DNA from: Crambe crambe
Lineage: Eukaryota; Porifera; Demospongiae; Poecilosclerida; Crambeidae
Direction of reading: 5' to 3'
Assembly: GCA_963924555.1 (NCBI GenBank)
Contig: OZ004584.1
Span: 1,115,001 to 1,179,000, forward strand
Length of the DNA: 64,000 nt
The translations under genes and the position numbers were made by a program. The notes under the pieces are model-generated. The model had not been told where the DNA came from and did not search any database. It saw nothing but the letters and a program-made list of their open reading frames with translations. The stretch's first letter is position 1. Each line of letters begins with the position of its first letter. Shown here piece after piece: positions 44,540 through 58,030 of this stretch.

Positions 44540-47500
44540 ATGTTGGAGCCAGAGATGGAGAATATGATCCATCAGAAGATATCGGATCCTTACCTATCTG
44601 GGGAGAGTGAGGAGGGGTCTGAAGATGACCAAGACGAAGAAGAGGGTGGTAGCTCTCAAATGGAAGAGGAAGAATCGGAGACGTCACGTTCAGGGTCCTC
44701 AGAAGAAAGCGAAGACGAAGCCGAAGAAGAACCAGTCCTCAAATATAAACGCTTCGCGAAGGAGGTGGTCACTTCAATCACTGACCCCACTGCAAAAATA
44801 AGCGCGCACATATGCTCTATAGCCGTGCATCCTAAGGTAATGACTGTTTATATTTTGGTGTGCACTAATTGGAGCATTGAAATGCCCAGTGCTTCCAACC
44901 TATGAGCTTTGATTTCAGTATAAAGTGCTCCCATTTCAGTATCGTGCTACGTATAGTAGTTTAAGTTTACCTTTTTGAAAATTCTTGGTCAAATTTCACT
45001 GGTGAATCAGTTGGCTTGTGAGGTCAAAACTATGGAAACTTAAGAGTAAAGTAACCTGCTGAGACTTCTGAGCTCAGAAAGTCTCAGCAGTTTCAATAGC
45101 TAATGTTCAGAAATTACCTCACCATCTTTGAATCGATCGACCCTTACTATTAAATACCTTCATGCAGTTTATTGCTATCGGATTGACAGATGGAACAGTA
45201 AGACTCCTGGATCACACTGGTGCCAGCCTAAAAGACAGGATCTACTCATTGGTGAGTGCAATACATGGGCCTGTATTAATTACATTGTACAAGGCACACT
45301 ATAGCTAAATCATACAGGACATCCATTAGGATACTCCCAGAGTTTTGCTATAATTATATTGGTGGACATCTTCTAGTCAAAATTGCCATATTAATGTCTA
45401 TTAGGATGAAACAACATGCATTAGATGTCCTTTCAAATGTCAGGACACATCACATCAGGGCAGATCACATCAGGGTGCTACCAATTTCTCATCAGAGGCT
45501 TAACTCGTGTTTCCATATTCAACATGGGAGAATGTTCAATAATGCGCATGTCATTGTCCTTTCAAATGTCCAGTCAAACTGGAATGTTAATTATTTACCT
45601 GGCATGATTGCATTCGGGGGTCCCCTTGAGATTTAGTAACCTGAGTAAGGTATTTCATATAAATAGGCCAAACCTTAAATGCAGCCTTGTTGAGTAGAAC
45701 TGTTGGATGTCCATCCTTCTTAAAAGTAGGAATTTGTTTGAGTTGAGCAGTTGACCAGTTGTACTTATTTTTATTATAACAGCATACCTCCAAGATCAAC
45801 CAAATAGCTGTGGATGAGGATGGGGAATACATTGCCAGTTGCTCCGACGATAAGAAGGTACACTATTTCCCCCTTCATCACTTCAAAGCTCATATCTTAT
45901 ACATAGTAAAAAGGCTTGAATACTTAAATGTTAAAGCTCAGAGATAGAACACAAGAGATCCTCTTTTATATATAGGTCATGAGCAAATTTGGTTGGAAGC
46001 AAAACTAAACAGTTGAAAGCCAATTTGCAAATGAGTTCATGATTTACATATGACAGGGGCAATTGTAATAATCTGACACAGGACTAATATCTCCTGTCGG
46101 TCTGACACTAGAGATGTTTGAAAGTCAAGTGCACACTTATATGGGACCCAGCCTATCCTTAGTGGAGAGGTTGTCCTCTTTTGGAGGTTATTTTGTATGG
46201 AGTGAAGGTACTTTTAGATTGTCCTTTTAATAGAATATCCTTTATTAAGAGGTTTATCATAACTCTTTCAGAGTGTCATTATCAGAGATTCAACTGTAAA
46301 TTGGCTTTGGTGTAATGCATATCAGTCCCAGTCTTTTACTCGTGCTTATGTGCGTGTGTGTACTGTACATACGTAGGTCATCATCATGGGCCTCTTCACC
46401 ACCAAATATAACAATGTCACACAGTACGATAAACCAGTGAAGGTGAGTTCAGATTGTTATGTATGTACATGTTGGTACAGTTAAACCTGACCGCCCATGG
46501 GCCAACGTAGTGGCCTTAATAGGGGTAGGGAGTGGCCTTAATGCTTAGGGAAGCGGTCGATCTTTAGGGAGGTCGAAATTGCTGGGACGTGGTGGAGTCA
46601 GCCCTAGAAGAGGTTGCCTCTTTAGGGAGATTGAAGTATTAGCAGCTGGAATAGGTGCTGTTGGAGTGGTTAATGAAGAAGTTAAGTTGGTCACTTTAAA
46701 AATGGCTGGAATACTTAGGTACTGTCAAGACATGGTGGAATTGACTTGATGGAGAGCTTTTCTCTTGAAAAGTGGTGTACATAGGTTGCCTCATTACGAG
46801 GTGACATGGGTTGAGACAGGTTTCACTGTACATACAACAGTGTTTCTGATCAGTGACAGAACATGCATTCTTCTTTGCATGCTTCAGGCTGTAGCCCTCC
46901 ACCCACACTTCAGCAAGGGCACCAATCATATGGTAGTGGGAACTGAACGGGTAAGTTAGATAATGTATAGCGCAATATTTTCGTGGGTAAAATTTTTCGT
47001 GGATTTCAAAATAATACATGAGTTTGGTTCACACCAATATTTGCAAAACCACGAAATTTTTGCGCTATATGGTATATAGTGGTAAGTATCACCAGATAGA
47101 TAAGCTACAATGTACAGTGGGTAAGTAACCAATTGGATAAGCTACAGTGTGGGTAAGTATTCACCAGTTGGATGGTAAGTATTCACCAGTTGGATAGTAG
47201 GTCGGTATCACCAGCTAGATAAGCTACAATGTATGTTGAACGGGTAACATTTGTAGTGGGTAAGTATCACCAAATGGATAAACCACATTATTATAGTAAT
47301 GGGTATGTATCATCAGGTGAATAAACTATTATGTATACAAGTCTTTTGTTGTAGTTGGTTATGATTGAAGAGAGAAGGTGGCCATTGGGGAACAAGACGA
47401 CAGACCTCCATGGAGGGGGAGGCATCATCACCACCATCAACTGGAGAAAAAACCTCATTGCTTGGGCCAACCAAAGGGTATTTATTATTAGCTATAGTGT

Positions 47501-50500
47501 CCCCACACTCAACTACAGTGGAATTTCATTATGGGCACACTTGGGACCCAGCCTATTGTTCTTTGTAGAGAGGTTGTCCTCTTTTGGAGGTTATGTACAA
47601 AGATTGTCCTTTGTTGAGAGGTTTGTCCTCTTTCAGAGTGTCCTTATCAGAGGTTACACTGTATTCATTACCTCAGTCCTTACATTTGGTTAAGTTGTAA
47701 CTGCTAGTACATACGTAGTACTCTCACTTGTATGATTTATTCTCTGTATTGTATTGTACTACACTTGATATCCTTCAGGCAGTTGTATTGTACTACACTT
47801 GATATCCTTCAGGCAGTTGTATTGTACTACACTTGATATCCTTCAGGCAGTTGTATTATACTACACTTAATATCCTTCAGGCAGTTTTGGTGTATGACAC
47901 TTCTCTAAAGGAAATCATCACGAGCATATCATTTGAGGAAGAGATGTAAGCATTAATTAATTGACATTGCATACTGAAATTTCCACTTGTGTTTGCTAGA
48001 ACCATCACTTATTTAATTCGTGACCCAAAATTCCAACTTCCAAGAGGTACAATAAACCCTCGCTCTCTGCTGATATCATAAAGTAGGAAGTTAGCAGTGA
48101 ACAAAGCCATATTGTGTATGATTCACAAAATGCACGCAAATTTTCTCCATAATGCAAAAAGGGAACAAAAAATGATAGACTTTATTTCATATCCTCATAA
48201 TTATCCTAATCCATTATGACATGTCCAGTTCTGGGGTCCATATCCCCTGCTCCCTCTTCTGGCAGACACCTGAAGTGCTACTGGTGGGCAGAGGACATCT
48301 TGTAAAGGTGTGTATAATACTACATAGTCTTCATGTGGCATGCATGTTCTCTGTATTATGTTCATGTGGCATGCATGTTCTCTATTACGTACATGTGTTC
48401 TTCATGTGGCATGCTGTATGTACAAGTAACATTATGTAGAAATATATGTGCGTAGACTGTCACAGTGAGAGAGGGTGACATGGGGGGAGAGATCGATCCT
48501 CTGATGAGGAGAAAGAAATTCATGGCTCTGAGTAAGTCATGCTCATATCTATATTAAATTTGCTTTGATGACCCTTTACCATGATGCCTTTTCATGTAGA
48601 TACCCTTTACCATAATTGATATTGATAACATATGTTATGTATTCAGCTTCCCAGAACACTTTTCCAGACTTCATAGTGTGTGGTGTGGTGCCCGTTTTCG
48701 TCAATAATGAAGGGAAGTTGGTAAGTGTAACTACGAACAGACATAGCTAATAACATCACATGACATTGCATTTCTGAGCGTGGATGGATAGCAACAAAAC
48801 AATCCAGGGCAATTTTAAACACTTTCTCACGTTTAGTTCTCCATAACTACGCATATGTGCCTATGTATCTAATGGCTCCTAATAATATCGTATTCATAGA
48901 GGTTTAAATAACGCCTGCCCCTGTTTGTTTTTTTCACCCAAGCAGCTGCATTGATTGAACAGAAATTTTTACCAAGGTGTGTGTTATGCTAATTCACGTA
49001 TTCATTCATTTATTACTTATGCTTTATGGTATGCTATGAATATGAGGACTAACAACTGATGCTGTAAATTTGGTGCAGGTTGTATTGGGTTATAGTGGCA
49101 ATATTGATGTGGACATTGCTGTGGTGAGTGCTATGTGGAAAAAGATTTTTCATTTTGCACACGTATACAGTGGAGCCCTTCCGTTTGGACGCTCTCTCTC
49201 TCTCATCAGGATATTTTAGTGTGTCCTGGTGCTGTGCAGTATAGACATAGTCCTGAAAATGATTTCTTTATGGGTGTGTTTTCTGGTGTTACTCATACAC
49301 GACACTGAGAGGTTGTCCTTTTCTCAGAGTACTAATGCTATGGGAAAGGGGCCCAAAAGAGCGTCCTTTGTTGGGAGGTGGTCCTTTTCTTGGAGGGTCC
49401 TTCATCGGAGGTTCCACTGTAATTCATCGACGTCCCTCTAATTAAGGCACTTTCTTCTTACTTATTATACCATATTCTGCTTGGAGGAGGAAGGGAGATG
49501 TTTTCTATCCGTTTTTTTTTTTCCTTTCCATTTCTCCCCCACTTACAGGACCAGGGTGAAGTACCACCACCCCACTTGGTGGTGGTGTCCCCTGGACAGT
49601 ATGACCCTGAAAGGGAGCGCTTTGATATGCCCGAGCACGACGCCAGGGACAAGCTCCTCCCCAAGGGCCACCAGTTCTGCAAGTCTGAGGAGTACAGACT
49701 AGGTATATTTCACTGCATTTCAGTACTATAATTTATGTCACACTGGTGGGACTCGATCTCACGGTCTCCCACTTTCACCAGCATTAATTTGCTAGTGAAT
49801 ACCCATCTAACACCATGCCACCAGTCCACCCGGCTGAAAATGGAATTTCCAGGGCGCAAATCAAACTGGCTACCTCTCCGATATCAGTTATGGTCCAGGT
49901 GGGACTTCAGGTGCCCACACCACTTGCTGAGAAGAGATACGTAGTCAGTCCTCCTGCGAGTTCCTAGCCAGGCTCCAGGAGGTTGCCAGCACTGGCTCAT
50001 AGTGGCTGCTTAGTTTAGTCCATACAGAATGTATTAGTCCAGCTATGTATGTATGTATGTATGTATGGTATGTATGTATGTATGTATGTATGTATGGTAT
50101 GGTACTGCATACTTATGCTCCCATTCTTTGCTACAGACTGTGTTATGAGTGAAGGTAGAGTATACATAGTCACTCCAGTGGATATCATCTTGGCTGAGGT
50201 CAGTTATTTCAGCTGCAGCATGTGATCCTTAAAAGATTAATAAAATAGTGACCAAGTAGAAAGTTAAACTCGTGATTATTAGTAGTGAGATGTAACCTTT
50301 CTTGCTCCACTTTAGAGACGAGGTCCAAACGATCATGTTGATTGGCTAGTGACTCACAAAGATTTTGAGGTAAACATTTAGCATGCAACAGGTGTAAAAA
50401 TACTGTATGATGGAATTTTTAGTTTTTTGCAGTTTTAAAAATTAAAACAGGAATGGTTCACACAATTTTTGCAAAGACCATGAAAAAAAAACACGCATTT

Positions 50501-53500
50501 ATTTGGTGTAGCATGCACATGTAGTGTTCTGCCACATGACTATCATGTGACCTAGTATGTGCATATGTACATGTATGCAATAGTGTGCTGGGTATACTCG
50601 AGCCACATGACTGTCATGTGACTATACGTACATGTAACATGTAGGGTGCAATGAAGTACATAGAAAATCCAGATATCGCTCGACAGCTCCATCCGGGAAG
50701 ACAGAAGGTGAGTTGTTGTATATAATGTTGTATTCAGCATGTGAATTGTCATGTACTCGGTTCTTGCAGGAAGTGGGGATTAATTATATCTACCACTTGA
50801 TCAAGAAGAAGAACTTTCGTGAGGCAGCAAGGTGAGTTGTGGGATAGAGAGAGAGAGGTGATCATGTATGCTTTTCCTCCTTCTCTTTCCTCCCTTTCTT
50901 CCCTCTACGGTCCATTCCACTATTCCCTCTCCCCTTCTCCCTTCCTTCCCTTTCCCTCCCCCTCTCTCTCCTTCTTTCCCCTTCTTTTCCCCTCCCTCTC
51001 CCTCCTCCCCTCCCCCCTCCTTTCCCCTCCCCTTTCCCCTCCCCTTTCTTCCCCCCTTTCTCGTCCCTGTAATATTTTTTTCCATCTGTGCACAATCCCT
51101 TAGGAAGTGTCCTGAAGTTGTTGGTAACCAGGACAAGGACCGACAAAGGTGGGAGGACATCATCTTCAGCTTCTACGAAGCAGGACAACTCAATGTATGT
51201 ACATACATACATACATACATACATACATACATACATACATACATACATACATACATTATTTATTTTGGGGGGGGGGGGGGATTCACTAGTTTGGTCATAT
51301 TTTGGTAGTGATCAAACAAAATTTGAGGAACATGTCGTACATCATCATAATTTGTGCTCTGCTCTTTAAGAGTATATGTTACTTGTGCAGAATATTATGC
51401 TAAGAATTAAGAGTTCGCATATTGTGTTCTTGTGTTCCCTGCAGGAGATTCGACCGTTTATCCCTCTGTCTGGTCCTAAGCTGAATCCAGTGATGTACGA
51501 GTTGATACTCAACCACTTCCTCCATGAAGACTGTAACGTCAGTGACTAAATTACAGGGTCATACTCAATACTTAAAGTTTGATCGTGAGAGGGTTATTAA
51601 TGAGCATAAGATTGCTACCCTCAAGCAATACTTTACTGAGTGGATTTCTCCTCTCAGTAATTAATTGGGATGAGCCTGAGCAAGCCCCACACTAGCGAGT
51701 TCGTTCAATTTTATCCACTTCTTAGGAGCTATCACTGTTTGATGGCAGTCAGAGCTAAGATGCCTGAGGTTCCATTCTGATATAGCTACTATAGACTGGA
51801 CCAGGTGCTCTGCCTGTTCAGAAGCATACCTGTTCAGAAGCGTTTCCTGGAATGAAGCTCTACTGATGAATGTATACGTTGCAGCAGGGATAAGTACATC
51901 CCTAAGCTCTTCTCCTTTACTAACAACATAGGCTCGCCCCACAATGCTTGCATTCTAGTATAATGACCATGAGTGGATATTATTGACCTTTGGACTTTTC
52001 AGATGTTGTACAGCCTGATCAAGGAGTGGCCTACGTCCCTCTACAACACCAAAACCATCATCAATACAGTCGAGGTATGTCCTTTGTCAAGAGGTTTGTA
52101 CTTTTTCTTTCAGAGCGTCCTCTACCAGAGGTTCTGTATCTATCCATCCTGACAATAAATCATTGCACTAAATTTTTTATCCGTATACAGACAAAGCTGA
52201 AGAAAGAGCCAAATAACACAGACTTACTAAAAGTGAAAGCATCTCTGTAAGTTTCAGTGATAATATAAGACAACTCAATAGGTACACCTACACAGTAAAA
52301 CCTCTGAATTGTGGACATGCATACTTGGGACCCAGCCATTCTCCTTGGTAGAGAGGTTGTCCTCTTTTGGAGGTTATTTTGTATAGAGTGTAGTGTTAGA
52401 TTGTCCTTTGTAGAGAGAAGTTTGTCCTCCTTCAGAGTGTCCTTTATCAGAGGTTCCATATGCATGGCCATAGCACATGATGAAGCTGGAAGTCTCAGCA
52501 GTTTAGAAAGTGCCCATACAGTGATTTTACCTTCCTATACAATGTAATCTTTTTCTTCTTTCCTCCTGCAGGCATGAGGACTTGGGGCAGTATGATGAAG
52601 CATTGAAGATCTACTTGAAGTAAATAAACTATGCATAACAATTCCCCATCGGAAGTTTATACTTTGTTTTGCATTAGTTCAATAGGATCCACATTGCACC
52701 TTCACTTAATTGGATATTTATGGTTTGTTTTTGCTTGCAGCCAAGGGCACAGAGAAGTATTTGAGTTGATTCACGAGAAGAAACTTTATTCGGCTCTTCT
52801 GGAGAATCTCATTCCCCTTCTGAAAGTTGGAACTGAAGTAAGCTGGAATGGGAATGTGTCTACACACACGTAACTATGTAGCTGGAACCCTCAGAATATA
52901 TTAATGCTATATATATCCACAGGAAGCTGTTAAACTTCTTGTTGACTGCAAAGACGATGTCCCTGTGAGTTCGTATAATTAGCACTTCATGTTGCATACA
53001 GTGCAGATTTTCCATGGCTCAATATACTGAGCAGTATTCCCTTTGGTATACTGAGCAGTATTCCCTTTGGTATACTGAGCAGTATTCCCTTTGGTATACT
53101 GAGCAGCATTTCCTTTGGTATACTGAGCAGCATTTCCTTCAATAGACTAATATTATTCCCTTCAGTATTTGTCAGTTTATACTGAGCTTGCAGTATTCCC
53201 AAGCAGTGTTTCCTAATTCCCTTCACTATACTGATTCCCTTCAGTATATTGAGCAGTATTCTAGTGCCCTATTGCTTATTCTCTGCAGCCTTTAAGAGTT
53301 GTAAAGGAGTTGGAGTCTCTGGGAAGAGAAAAATATTTACATAAGGTAATAATTTTGCATGGCAAATTTTCATAATTATACTGACTTTTCCTTAGTGATA
53401 TAATGTATTTGGGGGGGGGGGGCCGGGTAGAGGGACCCCTCCCTCCCCCTCACCAACCTGCTACCTAGATAAAGTATTCCATATAAAGCACATTGCTTCA

Positions 53501-56500
53501 CCCCATGCACCCCTGATAATGTATGTAGCCCTGATCATACTATTCTTATTGATTGTGCAGTACCTGGACTGCATGTTTGAGAAGAACCCCAAGTCTGGGG
53601 GTGAATTCCATGAACGTCAAGTGGAACTCTATGCCAAGTACGAGCCGGACAAACTCCTCCTCTTCCTCCGATCGTGCAATGACATTCCTCTGCAGAAGGT
53701 GAGAGGAAAAGGCACCGTCCAGTGATATGCATATGTATTGGTATTATAACTAGCTTGGGCTGCTTGGGCTGCTAGGGCTAGGGCTGGGGCTAGGGCTAGT
53801 AGCTTGGGCTACTAAAAATTACATACCAAATACAAAAATCGATTATAACTTCTTCTCTACATATTTTAGAAGGCTACCTTCATACTTACTTAGAGTAGGA
53901 AATTACTTTGCCAGTGGAGGTATATAGAGCCCATTTTATTTAGACGACAACCTTTACCAACTGCATTTATTTCAGTACACTCATGTCCATTTTTGTTGAG
54001 AGAGAGAGAGAGAGAGAGAGTATATGGAATATTTTGTTTTTCTGTTCAATCAATGCAACTGCTCAGATAATACGGACAAAAATAGGGGTGGGCATGATAA
54101 CCATGTAATCATGTGCCTGAGGTGGAAATAATAACTTACAACCATATAAGGAAGTGATACAAGGAGGAATGTAATTATGTAAACCCAACAAGGGTTCACT
54201 ATTGATGGTGTGTATAAAAGTGACATGCTCCATTAGGAAAAACGGTAGATATACTTGTTTATTTAGGCTTGAGTTGAAATTTTGTTCTTATAATCACACC
54301 TAGCTTACTATTTCCTACCCTGTACAAAAAAAATGTCCTAGGGACATTTCCCTCGTGTAAATTTGCCATTTGGTACTCGGGCACGAAGCACAAGGGGAGA
54401 GTCTGGTAACATATCAGTGGTGAATCCTGCATCACATTCTTTGGGCAATACTAGTTGCTTGTGAGACAACATGCTAAAAACTCTCAGTTCACTTTTGCTG
54501 CGTCCAAATTTAACTCTTGCAGAAACAACTTCCTTTATTATCAGTACTTCATTTTTACTGAGCGATAAGCCATCTGAATTGATGATATATTTATTCATGA
54601 CAGCAACAACTTTCGTCAAGCTTTAGCACCAAATGACCTAACCATTCTCTGAATGGTCTGTCATTTGACAAAAGTCACTGCAATGAAAAAAAATGAAACA
54701 AAATGTGGTTACATTCTGCTGGAGAGCATAGTGCAAAAATATGTGGCTCGGAATAGAAAGAAGTATGATAGAGGCTCCATGATGCTCCAAGCATGTGCTC
54801 TCACTGTGGAAATCTTTAGTCTGTGATTTGGTTTTGGAGCACAGCAAAAAAAAGAAAAGAAAAAAAAACAACAACATCCCTGCCTGATAAAATTGGTACT
54901 TCCAACTATTAAGGCCTAACTACGAGCTACTTCACTCCCACGACAGGCCAAGATGAAATATAAAGGGAGTGAAGTAGGAATAGTTAGCTCGGCCTTAGTG
55001 ATGGCCAACTTCATTTGCTGCACTGGCCATAGGCTATGGCGTACACTGTGGTTGGTAATAATATTCATGGAGTAGCAGATTTTCTACTACTTCTGTTTCC
55101 AGACCACCTCACGCTCAAGGTATGTGGCTATGCCAGACTGGCCATTTTGAAGAGGGAAGATATGACCTCTCTAGATTTCTTGGCTAACTGTTGACATACA
55201 TAGAAACAAGAATGAAAACACCTGTAACGATAGTTGCTACACTTGAGTTACATGAAAGAGTACAAAGTACAGTGTCTATGCTATGAATGAAGTGCAGTGG
55301 ATGTAAATTCTTTTGTTTTTGGATTGCCAGAGCTGAGGCTATTCTACTTTTCCTGCTTTGTCAGTCCTTATTACTCTCTAGCCCTGCTAGCAACCGTTGT
55401 TTTCATTCCAGCCAGCCAGTTGAGCATGTTTTTTTTCACTTTAGCTCTAGTGTTAGTAATAGTGCATGTCCGTTTTCACTCACCACCATAATGGGAGGCA
55501 AGGGGAACTAGAAAGGACTGCCCAAATCACATTAGTGGAAATAAAATAGTTGCCTAGGAAATTATGGCAATAAACAGCCCTTGTCCTCAAGCTGCACCCT
55601 TGGACTCAGGCGTTTATGCCATAATTTCCTTAGCACCATGCAATCATACGTATTTATATTTCAGTGTGTTGGCAATAGTAACCAGCAACTTGCCCCACAA
55701 TGCTTGAATTTTCCCTAGTATGGTTTGCCTTGGAAATTATGACTGTGAACAGGGGGCTGTGCCCTTGGCCTTGGACCATTCACAGTGACAGTGGATTGCA
55801 ACATGAAATTCAGAACACCAAACCAAAATTTACATAGCCTCCTTTCAAAGGACTTAATTGTGGCTTTAGAGTTGGGCTGCTTAAAAGGAAGCTATGTAAA
55901 TTTTGGTTTGGTGTTCTGAATTTCATGTTGCAAGATCACTGCAATCCACTGAAAGCTAACCTAAGAAATATGTAGTTGATTGAAGGTCATCACATAATGT
56001 TGGATTGAATAATAATTTTGGTATGGGGTTATCACATACGTAAATCACATGCAAATAACATGTTCACGATCATATTCACTGGCAAAGAACTGTTTCAATT
56101 TCCTGCTTGCTCTATTAAATATGTGTTAGTTATAGTATCGGAAAACATGATATATTATTATGCATGTATTAATAATGTACAGGCACTTGAAGTTTGTGAG
56201 AAGTATGAGAGAGGTGAAGAAACTGTTTATCTCTTAGGTACGTATAAAGACTGGATTTCATAAATCCATACACAAATATTAACTATTCTATTACGTGTAC
56301 ATTGTGTCATGCCCTTTCCCTTGTAGCTCGTATGGGCAACCCAAAAGCTGCCTTGCAAAGGATCATCAACCAACTGGAAAATGTGGACAAGGTAGAGAGA
56401 TTAGGGGGAGAAAGCATGTTGCTCTTAGTGCATTTGAGCCCTTCGATGTATTTTAGTACATAACTCTACATCTCTCTGATCAGGCCATCCCCCCTCTAAT

Positions 56501-57990
56501 CAAGACATCCCTCTATCTCTAATCAGGACATCCCTTTAATCAGGACATACCTCTAATCAGGACATCCCTCTAATCAGGACATACCTCTAATCAGGACATA
56601 CCTCTAATCGGGACATACCTCTAATCAGGACACCTCTCTAATCAGGACATACCTCTAATCGGGACATACCTCTAATCAGGACACCTCTCTAATCAGGACA
56701 TACCTCTAATCAGGACATACCTCTAATCAGGACATACCTCTAATCAGGATAGGTCCCAAAGGAATGTACAATACATGGAGGGTTGCACTCCATGTAGACA
56801 TTAATCTTGTGTAATCATAGGCCATTGAATTTGCAATGGAAGAAGATGATGCTGACCTTTGGGAAGAGTTGATAAATCTCTCTGTGGACAAGCCAAGTAA
56901 GAGTTATGTATGTGGTCCCATGAGGTACATATTCTGTGATGTGGTGTTGCATTATCTGTCCAAATTTTATTACTAATGCCTAATAATTGACAGATCTTTT
57001 AATCTTTTATTTTTGTTAGACTTTATCACTGGACTACTGAACAATGTTGGTACACACATTGATCCCACTCGACTCATCAAGGTTGGTGTGTGTCATGTGA
57101 TAATCACATGACATAATTATGTAGGTTCATAGCACACTGAGCGCTTCATTAAGTAGATATAATTCGTCATGTAGAAAATTCCAGATGAGAAAGAGATACC
57201 AAATTTGGGAGCGTCACTGGTAAAACTGATGCAGGATTTTAGAATCCAAGTGAATCTCAGGGAAGGATGCAAGAAGATACTTGTCAGAGACAGGTGAGAG
57301 AAGCATACTGGTATACTGTGTTCAGTAACATATGCACATAATCTTACTTATCTCTATTTGGTTACATATGTAGTCATAAACTGATGGAAAAGCTAGTCAA
57401 GCTGCAAAAGAAAGCAGTTTTTATAGATGGTGAGTTATCTATAATACACACGTGCACCATCTGAAAGTGTGATATTTTTTGCTTTGTTCTTAGAGGATTC
57501 TTTGTGCAAAACTTGTGGAGGAGAAGTCGTAGGAGTTGGTAAGTGAAAAAATATATATATATATTAAAAAAAAGAAGCTGACTGCCACATGGACATGGTA
57601 GCCATAATTACAGTGAAACATCCTGAATAGCATCACACACTTGGGACCCAGCCTTTTGTCCTTGAGGATTCCCTAGAGAGAGGTTATCCTCTTTTGGAGG
57701 TTATTTTATAATTACAAAGTGGTTGAGAGATTTTTCCTCCTTCAGAGTGTCTTTATCGGAGGCTCCACTGCATAGCTGATGCTAGCTAGACGTAACTCCT
57801 ATTTAGAGAAACTAGCACGATAATTATTTTTCCTTTCAGAGCTGAGATATTTTCAGACTAGACTCGTTATGTGACGAGTGATGGAATGTTAAAGTTTGTA
57901 TCATTATTTTTGTGTATAGATGAGAATGCTAGTTATGTCACCTTCTTCTGTGGTCATATTTACCATCAGAGATGCGTCTCTCAGAAAAAT

Positions 57991-58030
<40 letters not shown>

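Larger units (their letters stand above)
53699..56182. other. VPS41 intron 25, repeat-rich
   Basis: This is the largest intron (2.5 kb). It holds GGGCTAGGGCTAG-type repeats (53755-53810) and a (GA)n run at 54000. It also holds a foldback at about 54910-55010 (AAGGCCTAACTACGAGC / GTTAGCTCGGCCTTA), another at 55545-55640 (GGAAATTATGGCAATAAAC / GTTTATGCCATAATTTCC) and a third at 55798-55935. One small minus-strand ORF (54341-54598) is discussed separately. Confidence 0.7.

Noticed and set aside
50801..51308. Several 93-146-aa ORFs
   Set aside because: Pyrimidine tract and TACA microsatellite around VPS41 exon 17; not separate genes.
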